From: Haliclystus octoradiatus
Lineage: Eukaryota > Cnidaria > Staurozoa > Stauromedusae > Haliclystidae
NCBI GenBank assembly: GCA_916610825.1
Contig: OU744454.1
Location: forward strand, 3,371,821 to 3,435,820
Length of the DNA: 64,000 nt
Direction: 5' to 3'
This document shows positions 1 to 10,208 of the stretch, piece after piece. Position numbers and translations under genes: made by a program. Position 1 is the first letter of the stretch, and each line of letters begins with the position of its first letter. The notes below the pieces were generated by a model. The model did no database searches, was not told where the DNA came from, and saw only the letters and a program-made list of their open reading frames with translations.

Positions 1-1925
1 GACGATTCAATCAAACTTATCTCATTCCTTTCAAGGATTGTTTGTAAATTATTTTATTTCATAATGCATTTCTCAATAGATATTTACTTTACTAAGAAAG
101 AACTCCAGTTTTTCTGTTTACCAATATTAAAATGAACAATTCTTGGTTTTAAGTTTTAAATCAACCAAAAGAAGATAAGATATCATTTCACTCTTGTGTC
201 AGGTGATGAAATATGAACATATATATTTCTTTTTGACAGTTGATTTGAAAGGTATTTGCATACATTTGCTTTTTACGAAATCCAGTACTTTGAATTTTTA
301 ATAACTGAAAATTGAATAGGTTAGTGAATGGTGCACAATCCAGTATTTTTCATATGTTGAGATGCTGCCTTTCATTAGTTTTCCAGTGGATTAAAAATGA
401 TCTAGATTAAAGTGTCGGATGAATTTATTATTTCATCACCATTTCAGTACCCAATACTATTCCAGTAGGTTTTCAGGTCTTTATAAAATGGTCTCTATGA
501 TATTCTAATAGTTCAGAAGATTACACTGTGATCTGCAATTCTGATGACTAAAATTTATACTTATCTCGACTCCCATGTTAAAATGGCGCAATTGTCATTA
601 ACTTTCATCATGAACGGTTCATGAAAGCGTTTATGGAAAACAGGCGATTTGACGTTCATGAATTTTTGATGAACTTTATAAAATATGTTCACAAACTGTT
701 TTATAAGTTGTTCAATTTCATGATTCATGTTCATGAACCCATCATATTTTTCACACACTTAGGATATTATTTCATCACCGTTTCAGTAGGCCCTACCAAT
801 ACTATTCTAGTATGTTTTCAGTAGGTTTTCAGTTGTAACTCAGTAGGCCCTATATTCAAGATTCATAGTGCAAAATATGTTAGTGCTGTACGCTCTTGCT
901 TGACGCCCTGCAATAAACATTAATTGTTTAAACGCTATCGACCCAACCCCCTCCTTTTTCCAGGGATCAACAGTACTGTTTTCTTTCCAGAAAGCTGAAT
1001 TTACATCCGAAGTCTTTGGAAAAATTTCATATGAAAAATTCCTGAAAGACCTTAGAATGACCAGCCTTTGCATATTTTTGTCTTTAAAATCTGGCCCCAA
1101 ATTTCAATCACTCGTTTTCATGATACACAGCCTGCCTTTGTGTCTCCTTTGCACAGACACGCGATTCTGTAAAACATTTTGTAAAACGAACAAGGAAGTG
1201 GAAGCATCTCTGCCAAGTTATTTATCAACGAACTGGTTTAGGAAGTTACAAGTGCAATAGAGGTGGACCTCGTAAGGGCTTTTGATGCTCGAAGAATTTT
1301 TTACCACGAAAATCAATTCACTTCAAACAGACAAGCAATACTGCTTAAGTAGTTAAGAGGTGACGTCAACAATGTTTAGTAATTGCACTATGTAATGCTT
1401 AAATTGTTGAAATAAATTCTATCTACTTGCGACCAGCTTTTTGTTGAGGTTTGACCTACAAATCAGGAAAATATCAATTTTCTTCTGAATTTGTTCCATC
1501 CTTCTGGGATCTAGAATCCCCACTTTTGTTGAACCCTGGCTGACGGCGGTGTTGCATGTCAGCAATTATAGTTTTATAAATTATATGTCTTAAGGAATGC
1601 GTCGAGCCTTTCGTGGAGTTCAGAGATCGCATTTATGTCTCCCTCGCATCGACCATAGTTTTACAATATGTGACGGTTCTTGTCAAAATCAACATTTCAA
1701 TAAAATGTTGGATTTCGTTTATGATTATCTAATTTAGAATTTTAATTTATTTTGGAATCTTCAATTTGTTTTCATTCAGACAACTCTATCTCATTTTATT
1801 TATTAAAATATGTTTAATTTTTCAATAATTTCCTATTTCTTGCCGCCAAACTGTACCATTGGATTTTCGCCGATTGTTGATTCTTACACAGACCGTCACA
1901 TATAGTATATTTTCTTTTCTTATAG
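1..1925. other. Intron or upstream flank of tropomodulin; no coding exon seen
   Basis: I could not find the expected N-terminal tropomodulin exon here on the plus strand. The stretch holds a GTTCATGAAC-type repeat block (about 600-750). This is flanked by a roughly 50-bp direct repeat (427-478 and 768-830, both reading CATCACC.TTTCAGTA and ending GTAGGTTTTCAG). A degenerate copy of the first hAT-like MITE family lies at about 1437-1538. The open frames here have no recognisable product and no splice context. Confidence 0.6.
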
Positions 1926-4900
1926 AATGACCTTTTACCAGCAAGAGAACGTCAGGCTAATCAAACAACAAAGAAGCCAACAGGAGAATATGATCGAAGT
2001 AAACTCCTTGAACATATGAAAACAGAAGCACTTGAATCAAAAGTAGGCGCTAACTATATCCCATTTGAGAATAAAAAGAGAGGGAAATCGTATCAAGCAA
2101 AACCCAAACCTGAAGAAAAGAAAGCAATTTTACCGGATGATTTGAGCGATGTTCTGAATGATGCTACCGAAGATGAACTCATGGAACTTGCCGGTATGAG
2201 ATTATAATTGCCCAAATGTAGAATCCCACCTTGATAATTGTTTTATTATTAATCCATACCTTGATTAATCCCTTGAAATATTCAAGAACAACTGTGTTTT
2301 GAGAAATTTTATGAATTCATCTCAACAAGTTTGTTTAAATATGTCTTCATAATTTAGAGATTTTAACCTTATCGATTTGATTAGATGAAGACTTCTTCAC
2401 TTCTTTGCATTTCGTTGTCCTCTTTGTAATAAGTAGCCGTTTTTTTAGCGAATAAACTTGATAGCTCCGCTTCTGTTGATGCAGTAAATCTTTATTTTGG
2501 AATAGGGAAAAATTTGTAAAACAACAGAGTTTTTCTATCACGTCATTCTTGAAACCTTATAGAGATGCTATTGTCTCGGATTATTACGTCGCATTCAAAG
2601 ACACTAATTGTCAGTGTTCGATCATCCAATAGGAAGCAACAAAACGTTTGAAATAACATTAGTAAAAGTATTTATTGTTATCATTTCAGCTGTACTGGGT
2701 ATTCATGGTTTATTAAATCAACGCCAAAGCGAAGAGGCTGAAAATGATAAAGTATGGCAATCATTAAAAGGATCAGGATTGAAGAAATACAAACCAGGTA
2801 GGCTGAGTTTTAAAAGGGCACTTTAAAAGGCTAACAGAATAATCTTGTATTGAAGCCTATGAAATAATTTGCTTTAATTAACTTATAGGAGCAGCATTGA
2901 CCGGTTGTCGCTGCAAGCTCAATTTGAATTAAGCTTACGAAACAATATCATCATTTCTTTTTTCTTTTTTTCCCCCTGGAAAACCGGTACCACTGGTAGT
3001 TTGCCACTAAAACAAGCATGATGTCACATCAGATTAGTTTCCAAGAACCTAGTTGTTGGATAGAAAAACCATATAAAATTTGTTTTTGAGTTTATTCAAT
3101 TAAAGGAGCAAAAATGACCGGCAGGCGCTACGCACTTAGGATCACATGCATGCTTATTGTTATAACACAATGTTCATTGTTGACATGAATTTTATTACAA
3201 ATTAGGCCTGCGTAAAACAATTGTTTCAAAGCGAGACGGCTGAATTACGCTAAGCATAAATTCAACTTGTGCTCGCAGCGGTCGCCGGTCAGTTTTGCCC
3301 CTTTAATACAAACTACAAACACGCCCGTGATTCTAAATGTGTAAAGCCCACCATTTATTTTTGTCCTTTCAAATTTTATTCATGATTTGATTTAAATTAG
3401 ACTTCATAATATGACTTGTTTATTATGAATCCCATTGTATTCTGAAATATTCTAATTTCATTCAAATCCTGTTTACTTTGCAATATGAGATTGACCCGCC
3501 TTTGGGGCTGATTTGTTTTGTAAATAATATATTCTCAATATTTTCCCATAAGGCTTGATTTTATGGATCTACCGTAACTATTGGCATTTTGCTTGAAGAT
3601 TTTAAGGATTAACGAAGAATGTAGTGACTCTCTCCCCTGTAATTGGCAATAGCCATGTAAAACATTTGATTTAAAAAAATAGAGCGTTATAACCGAGCTC
3701 AGATAATTATCTTTCTTTCAATGGCTTTCAATACTGCAGCTTATAGTTTTGATGCAAATCGAAGACAACGTTCTACACACAAGAATTACTTAGAGCTATT
3801 TAAAATAGATATATGGCAAAAGCTTCACTTTATTTATAGCCAGGACCAATTACATTTGCTGAACATTGATCTCGCTGTTAAAAATAATAAATTATTCTTT
3901 TATGCGGTCTTGTATTTTTTTCAGGTGTTGTTGGTAGTAAGAAGTACAAACAGTACTCTGATCCAAATGCGGTAAATGAATTAGATCTCGAAGAAGCAAT
4001 GGAAAAATTAACAGATAATGACGAATCGCTAACAGAATTGAATTTAAATAACCACAAAGATGTGACAGAAGAAACTCTAGAAAAAATCGCAAATAATTTA
4101 CAAAATAATCAACATTTAATTAATTTATATCTTGCTAATTGCAAAGTTGGAGATAATATTATTAAGGTAAGCATTTCTGGGGGAATTGTTAATTAATTAG
4201 ATTGTAATTATTTTTCTGTTGATAAATTACAAACCTTTTGAGAAATCTATTCTGGCGGTATGAACATTGTGTTATAAACAATAAACGTAGCATGTGATCC
4301 TAATTGCGTGGCGCCTGCCTGTCATTTTTGCTCCTTTAAGTTCATTAATGATTTGAGAAAGTATGACTTGAATTTTGTTTATTTTTCAGGTAATGTGTGA
4401 ATCATTAAAAAACAACAAACAATTAAAGTCCTTGAATCTAGAATCTAATCTAATTACAACCGAAGGTGTTGAGGTAAGAATTCAATTCAACCAAATTGTA
4501 AGTGGTAGCTAAATTCTGATTAATTAGTAGTTCAACTTTCAAGGAAATCTGCTTAACTGCAATGCGGTTAAATTAAATGGTATTCCTTTTATGCAATTTC
4601 TTACTTCAGAATAACTCTGGAAACGGCTATGTGATAAAACGTGTTAAAAGTGAAAAATGACTGTTTCAATTCTTCAAAAATGGGAAAGTCATTAATGTTT
4701 AATTTCTGATCACGCCGAGTGAGCACGGTTAGATCATGACAGCTGTCAGCTATCGATCATTTGTCCATAACAACAACACGATTTTAAAAGATTTCGTTCT
4801 TATGAAGGAATGATTGATAGCTGTTGTGGTCTTATCACAATCACTCGTTATGGTCAAAAACTAGACATTAACCGCTTTATCTATTTGCCATAAAAACTGG

Positions 4901-7900
4901 GCAGAGTAATTAAAACACTTGGCATAACAAGTCAAGTTTTAAAGTAAAAATGTTGAGTTTCGATTTTTTTTATGGATCGACCCTACGATAATAAGGAGTC
5001 AGGCAATATTATCTCAATATCGTGGTATGACAATCTAGTCTCTTAAATGTATTGCGTGAAGCTCATTAAGACCTAACTCAAATGTATGATGACGAATAAG
5101 AAAAACCTATAGATAATATCAAGTGCGGTCCCTAAAGAAACAATCATCCGCTAATTAATAATTTCTTATTAATTTCTTATCATTGTGGAAATATTTTTTA
5201 ATGTACTTCAAGTGATATAATGTTTGAAATATATCATGTTATCATAATAATGTCTACCAAGGTGGTATCGATCAATCTCTCTAATTTATTTTATTTTTAC
5301 ATTGACAGGAAATAATGCAAATGTTAACTATTAATAATACATTACAAGAATTGAAATTGGCTAATCAGGTACTTAAATAACCAAGATTCTGACATTAACT
5401 ATGGGTGCCCAAATATCCTTTTTTGACTGAATGGCAAAACTCATAGGCCTTCAGGGTGCAAATCTACAAACTGTGTAATAGTAGGCCTATAATCACATAG
5501 ATTAAACGAACCGAACATAAGGGCATTTTGACTATCAGATAGCTATTGGAAATAGTCTACAATTATCCACCATGATATTCTTAGCTAGTCAGAGACAAAA
5601 AATATTTTATGCACCGGAACTAATCCCAGGTTTTTTCATTTTTATCTATGTTTTAATAAGAAGAGCCTGGAACTGGTTCCATTGCGCATCTTGAAATATT
5701 TTTAACTCTAATCAGTTCAAAATATCACATAAGATCACTGTACTACACAGATTTTAGATTTGCTCTACAGGGCTGTTAAAGTGTTCTTGTACCATAATTA
5801 TTTTTCTGGGTAATTGTCGTTTCTGAAAAGTTTTATCAACTTTCAAAATAGACTTGTAATTTTTAAAATTTCAAAAAATTTCAAAAAAATTGTAGCAAAG
5901 TGTGCAAACTTGGAAATATCGTCACTATAAATTTGACAGTAACCAGTATCCGGCAAAAGGTTTAGCCTTCCGGAATCTTTAACGTTGTTGTACATTTTCT
6001 TCTGAATTTTTTGTTGAGGTTTGACCTATAAATCATAAAATTATCAATTTTCTTCTGAATTTACTTTGGCCTTCCGGGATCTAGAATCCCAGGATCCCCA
6101 CTTTTGTCGGACCCTGACAGTAACATTGGAGATAATTTTCAATATTCGCATATCACACAGAAACGCAGGTAACTCCATTGCTAGCTAATTATTATTTTCT
6201 TTTTACAGCCAACTAAATTTGGTTATGGATTGGAAACTAAGCTTGCAAATATGCTTGAGAAAAACACATCATTGTTACGATTCGGATTTTCATTCTCTGC
6301 AAGAGGCCCTCGACACGCTGCAAATAAATACATCATGAGAAATAACGATGCAGGTTAGATTCATTCATCAATTTTTAAATTTCTTTTGTTTCATTCAGCA
6401 ATAAGATTATCTAAATTGCTACAAAAAAATGCCAATTAATGGACATTTTCTGATTATTCAGTGTGCTTGCGTAATCGATGGTCTACTTCTTTAAGTTCAT
6501 GACAATACTGGAACTCAGGTTGAATATGACAGAAATAAATGTGAGAAAAATCTTGAGACAAAAAACCTTAGGCTTCCAGAAGCGTTGCATAGCAACACGA
6601 TGATCCTGCTGATGTGATAAGCATGTGCTAAAAAGTGTTGATGAAAAGTTACAACTTTGAAGGTATATAACACTTTTTAGAAAATGTTTTACAATAAGAA
6701 AAGTAGCTAGCAGGATCCTAATGAACAGTTAAATATTTCGCTGTGACTATTTGACCGGCAGTCACAGCCATTATAGATACCAGTTACAACTTTAAAGGTA
6801 TATAGCACTTTTTAGAATATGTTTTACAATACGAAAAGTAGCTAGCGGGATCTCAATGAACAGTTAAATATTTCGCTGTGACTATTTGACCGGCAGTCGC
6901 AGCCATTATGGATACCAGTTGCAACTTTAAAGGTATTTAGCACTTTTTAGAGTATGTTATACAATAAGGAAGTAGCTAGCGGGATCCCAATGAACAGTTA
7001 ATTATTTCACTGTGACTATTTGACCGGCAGTCGCAGCCATTATGGATACCAGTTGCAACTTTAAAGGTATTTAGCACTTTTTAGAGTATGTTATACAATA
7101 AGGAAGTAGCTAGCGGGATCCCAATGAACAGTTAATTATTTCACTGTGACTATTTGACTGGCAGTCGCAGCCATTATGGATACCAGTTGCAACTTTGAAG
7201 GTATATAGCACTTTTTAGAGTATGTTATACAATAAGGAAGTAGCTAGCGGGATCCCAATGAACAGTTAATTATTTCACTGTGACTATTTGACCGGCAGTC
7301 GCAGCCATTATGGATACCAGTTGCAACTTTAAAGGTATTTAGCACTTTTTAGAGTATGTTATACAATAAGGAAGTAGCTAGCGGGATCCCAATGAACAGT
7401 TAATTATTTCACTGTGACTATTTGACTGGCAGTCGCAGCCATTATGGATACCAGTTGCAACTTTGAAGGTATATAGCACTTTTTAGAGTATGTTATACAA
7501 TAAGGAAGTAGCTAGCGGGATCCCAATGAACAGTTAATTATTTCGCTGTGACTATTTGACCAGCAGTCCCAGCCATTATGGATACCAATGCATGTGTATC
7601 ATGAACGAACAGTAACTTACAAACGTTTTGGAATATAAATAATGAATATAAATTAAAAATTTGGAATGACCTGGACTCGAACCAGCATAACCTGCACGGT
7701 GTCAGACGCACTCCGAATGAGCTACGCCCACCGACGAGAACTCAAGAAACAGAAATGAATATAACCTCGACCGGCTGGTTATCACGTGATCGGACCCTAA
7801 CCCTAACCCTGGGACAAGTGAAACATGTGACCGAGTGAATGCCGTATTTGACTGCCTGCGCACGCGCAGTTGAATCCATCATGGCTGCGACTGCCGGTCA

Positions 7901-8559
7901 AATAGACACTTCGTAAATATTTAATGAAAAAAGTAAAACGATTAGGACTTTCTTTTTGCCTGTAGCAATCAAAACGTATAATGTTGGCTGAAAACCAAGG
8001 GTAGAGCTCTCTTGTAGTAAATCATTTCGTTCCTAAATTGGTTTCAAAAAGTGGGATATGAGAATCTCCAAAATACCATGATCAAGGCAAATTTTGACTG
8101 GGAAAGAGTCGAGCTATACAAAAACGTAACAGTGACATGTACGGATAGAAAAAACCGTTCTATTCAATTCATTTTGTTTATTTACCAACCCAAATATCTT
8201 TAGGAATTTTCTTTGACCTTTAGACATTGCTGCTTCATCCACTTCAATGGAACACTGAATCTGTTAAGCCTTATGTGTAGTAATATAAATTGTATCACTA
8301 TACTGAAGGCGTATTAGTATTCTATTTCTAGAAGAGTGGCTCCTTTCTCTAAGAGCAATATGATTGGAAAATGCCCTTTACTGATCTCTTCCGCTGCAAT
8401 GCAGATCAGTTTCAACAGCCTTAATAGTCAATTTGTAAGGTATGCTATGAATAAGCTCTTTATATGTATCCTAACCATTATACAATTGTTTGTTTTCTAG
8501 AACGTGTTGCTCGAAATGAAGCAAAGAAAATATCGCAAAGCAGTTCAATTGATGAATGA
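1926..8559 (+). CDS. TMOD: Tropomodulin (N-terminal exon missing), 7 exons
   Basis: Actin pointed-end capping protein of thin filaments and membrane skeletons; it binds tropomyosin and actin. Exons that join in frame: 1926-2193, 2690-2797, 3925-4166, 4390-4473, 5309-5368, 6209-6353, 8501-8559 (stop TGA). They give 321 residues. Vertebrate tropomodulins have about 359, so roughly the first 40 residues (first tropomyosin-binding part) are missing and probably lie upstream of the window. The first exon here begins NDLLPARERQANQTTKKPTG, matching the family's DNALLPAGLRQKDQTTKAPTG region. It continues through the actin-binding ELMELAAVLGIHGLL segment into the C-terminal LRR-fold domain (LTELNLNNHKDVTEETLEKI, LKSLNLESNLITTEGVE, LRFGFSFSARGPRHAANKY). 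The C-terminal tail after NNDA is short. All splice sites are GT-AG. The family call is secure; the paralogue (Tmod or leiomodin-like) is inferred from the lack of a leiomodin extension. Confidence 0.95.
3100..3306. mobile_element. TTAA-flanked MITE (complete copy)
   Basis: A 207-bp element bounded by TTAA on both sides. Its terminal inverted repeats are AGGAGCAAAAATGACCGGC on the left and the complement of AGGGGCAAAACTGACCGGC on the right (17 of 19 match). Two half-copies of the same family lie nearby: 2888-2940, matching the right half inverted, and 4258-4341, matching the left half inverted. The TTAA target suggests piggyBac-type mobilisation, but the inner terminal bases are not the usual piggyBac ones, so the superfamily is an inference. 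It lies in the intron between the exons ending at 2797 and starting at 3925. Confidence 0.7.
4258..4341 (-). repeat. Half-copy of the TTAA MITE family
   Basis: The stretch is close to the reverse complement of the left half of the element at 3100-3306, including GCGCCTGCCTGTCATTTTTG and the GATCACATG-type core. It ends about 50 bp before the tropomodulin exon at 4390. Confidence 0.6.
4687..4875. repeat. Degenerate fold-back element in a tropomodulin intron
   Basis: Two arms of about 65 bp are imperfectly inverted around a centre near 4775. Both outer ends read TTAATGTYTARTTTYTGA. The arms are clearly diverged, so this is an old fold-back MITE. No target duplication was identified. Confidence 0.45.
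5944..6116. mobile_element. hAT-like MITE, family 1, with perfect 8-bp target duplication
   Basis: A 173-bp element starting CAGTATCCGGCAAAAG and ending CTTTTGTCGGACCCTG (inverted termini). It is flanked by a perfect 8-bp direct repeat ACAGTAAC (5936-5943 and 6117-6124). Eight-bp duplications and CAG-type ends are hallmarks of hAT elements; no transposase is encoded. Other copies: 23010-23129, 31143-31315, 31863-32035, and degenerate copies near 1437-1538, 17535-17696 and 46578-46690. Confidence 0.8.
6651..7590. repeat. 134/135-bp tandem array, seven units
   Basis: Units start near 6651, 6786, 6921, 7055, 7189, 7323 and 7457. Each reads (A/G)CAACTTTRAAGGTAT, then GTAGCTAGC.GGATC, then CTATTTGACCGGCAGTCGCA. 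Early units are more diverged. Later ones alternate between TTAAAGGTATTTAG and TTGAAGGTATATAG types, pointing to recent duplication of a 268-bp dimer. The array lies in the last tropomodulin intron. An inverted copy of the unit end (TGCGACTGCCGGTCAAATAG) occurs at about 7878-7906, so the array may belong to a larger element with inverted ends spanning about 6640-7910. Confidence 0.85.
7662..7736 (-). repeat. tRNA-like sequence (SINE head or tRNA pseudogene)
   Basis: On the minus strand it carries an A-box-like TAGCTCATTCGG and a perfect B box GGTTCGAGTCC at the usual spacing. The D loop is short and I could not pair a five-base anticodon stem, so it is unlikely to be a working tRNA. It sits between the tandem array and the inverted unit end, inside the same composite repeat region. 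Confidence 0.5.
7796..7811. repeat. Short interstitial CCCTAA motif
   Basis: Contains two full CCCTAA hexamers plus a partial third (telomere-type repeat). It is too short to claim a telomere fusion and may be chance within the composite repeat. Confidence 0.35.
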
Positions 8560-10126
8560 ATACTGTAAAATATTTTATTTTATTTGTAATATATTGCGTC
8601 TTTAATGCTATGACAATAGAATAAGTTAATTGTAATATTTTGTCCCTTTGAGGGGATTTTAATGCTATAATTATAAGCCATTTTTATGGCTCCTTTAAAT
8701 CATCCCCATGTAGTTTCTATGGAAACACATTTGACTTGTATGCCTTTGAAAATAGTATACATTTAACAATTGATCGCGACATATCGATATAATAATGACA
8801 AATACTTTTATTTTAAATATTATTGTTATTTTATGACGAAAAATATTCGTTGTCATAGTGACAAAAAATAATGGGTGTTTCTATGTGGTTAAAGCTTTTT
8901 AACATTGTGATCTCTTCTATGGAATTTTCATCACACCTATCATTAATCTTACTTGCCTTTTGGCTATTTTTAATCTAACAATGTTATAGTAAGAAAGGTT
9001 TTTTGATTTAGATATTGAGTAAAGGTATTTGTTTTCTGTTAGTTGTAAATAGATTTAATATTTGAAAGAAAAAACTGAAAAATTTTACGTTTTGTTATTT
9101 TCCTTCAAAATTTCCAATACTGTTGTATATTATTGTTTCTTTCTACTTTTTATAACTACTTTTTGAAATTATTGTCAGCATTTTTTTCCGCAAAAGGAAG
9201 TTAGTCATTTCGAAAACCATTGTTCAAATCTGTAGTAATCTTTCTAAAATATAGATTTTGAATTGAATTTCAACCCTATTTCCTATCTTATAAGTTCACA
9301 CCCCTCCTTGTAACTAAAGTTTTAAAGATGTTTAAAAGCAAAAAAAAATAGTTGATGTCTGATTTCATGAATTTCAATGTAAATCAGCAAATTTACATAC
9401 TTTTACTCATAGTCAATAGTATAAATTCTGTTCAATGTGTATACAGTACCGTACGGTCAACACTACAGTATAAAGTAGTAACTATCATATGTCCAAAGTT
9501 GTTTTAAAGTACAATAAATCAAATTGAGATGCTGTCCAACACTATTATAGATGAATGACGACTAGAGTAATACGTTTCATATATTTTCCTTTCGTAAAAC
9601 CTTTAAATTTGAAGATGTGTAGTCTGTTACCATAATAAATAATCATTTCATACTGAGTGCATAAGTCGGATATGAATGAACACCTTTCATTGGCCATTGG
9701 ACCATGAAAATGTTTTTTGATGTTAATGCTATTGTTTAGAAATAAGATATTTATTGTCTTGCCGCCATATGTGTCAGACAATGCTTGGAATTAAACAAAA
9801 TAGGTTATTTTTCATATTTCATTGGTAAAAATTGTAAACCCTGTTGGATTGTCAACAAGTCAAGGAGTAGAGATAGAGTTTATAATTATTATTTATTCTA
9901 GCCTGACTTCGATAAATTTTCGAAACTCGTTCAACTATCGGTAAAAGTCGGTTAATAGTCGTTTGTTGTAATTTTTGATTAGCTTATTCCGTTTGTGACA
10001 CGAGGTATAGCGAGTGGGTTTGAAAAAGGCGAAGTTTTGACGCCTGTAAATTTCAAAAGTGGTTGATCGAAGATAGAGCTTCGTATTATACGTCGTTCGC
10101 AAACAAGTTTATCAAAGTGTTTCAAC
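8560..10126. other. Tropomodulin 3' UTR and intergenic/promoter region of the receptor gene
   Basis: From the tropomodulin stop to the receptor start codon. AT-rich, no convincing ORF. An AATAAA signal at 9513-9518 is a candidate polyadenylation site and would give a 3' UTR of about 1 kb. The receptor's promoter must lie between roughly 9540 and 10126; I see no clear TATA box or other element that I would assign. Confidence 0.5.
9513..9518 (+). terminator. Candidate poly(A) signal for tropomodulin
   Basis: Canonical AATAAA about 950 bases after the stop codon and before the next gene. It is chosen because it is the clearest hexamer in the 3' flank; usage is inferred. Confidence 0.4.
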
Positions 10127-10208
10127 ATGGTAAGAAATAAAACACCGCCATGGATTTTTGTTACAGTTATCTTGGTGGTGCTACAGGGAGATTTATCGAG
10201 AAGTCAAA
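10127..10208 (+). other. Signal-peptide exon of the DCC-like receptor
   Basis: Encodes 27 residues starting MVRNKTPPW, then a hydrophobic core (IFVTVILVVL) and a polar end (SRSQ): a classic secretory leader. It ends in phase 1, matching the Ig1 exon 4.1 kb downstream. Confidence 0.75.

Noticed and set aside
6651-7590. CRISPR-like array
   Set aside because: The whole 134/135-bp unit repeats without unique spacers, and the context is a eukaryotic intron.
7662-7736. Functional tRNA gene on the minus strand
   Set aside because: A and B boxes are present, but the D loop is short and the anticodon stem does not pair; called SINE/pseudo-tRNA instead.
7796-7811. Interstitial telomere from a chromosome fusion
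   Set aside because: Only two full hexamers and a partial one inside a repeat region; chance is sufficient.
10130-10135. Splice donor directly after the receptor ATG (ATG|GTAAGA)
   Set aside because: A good donor by sequence, but joining it to the Ig1 exon gives the wrong phase and loses the signal peptide; the donor at 10209 fits.
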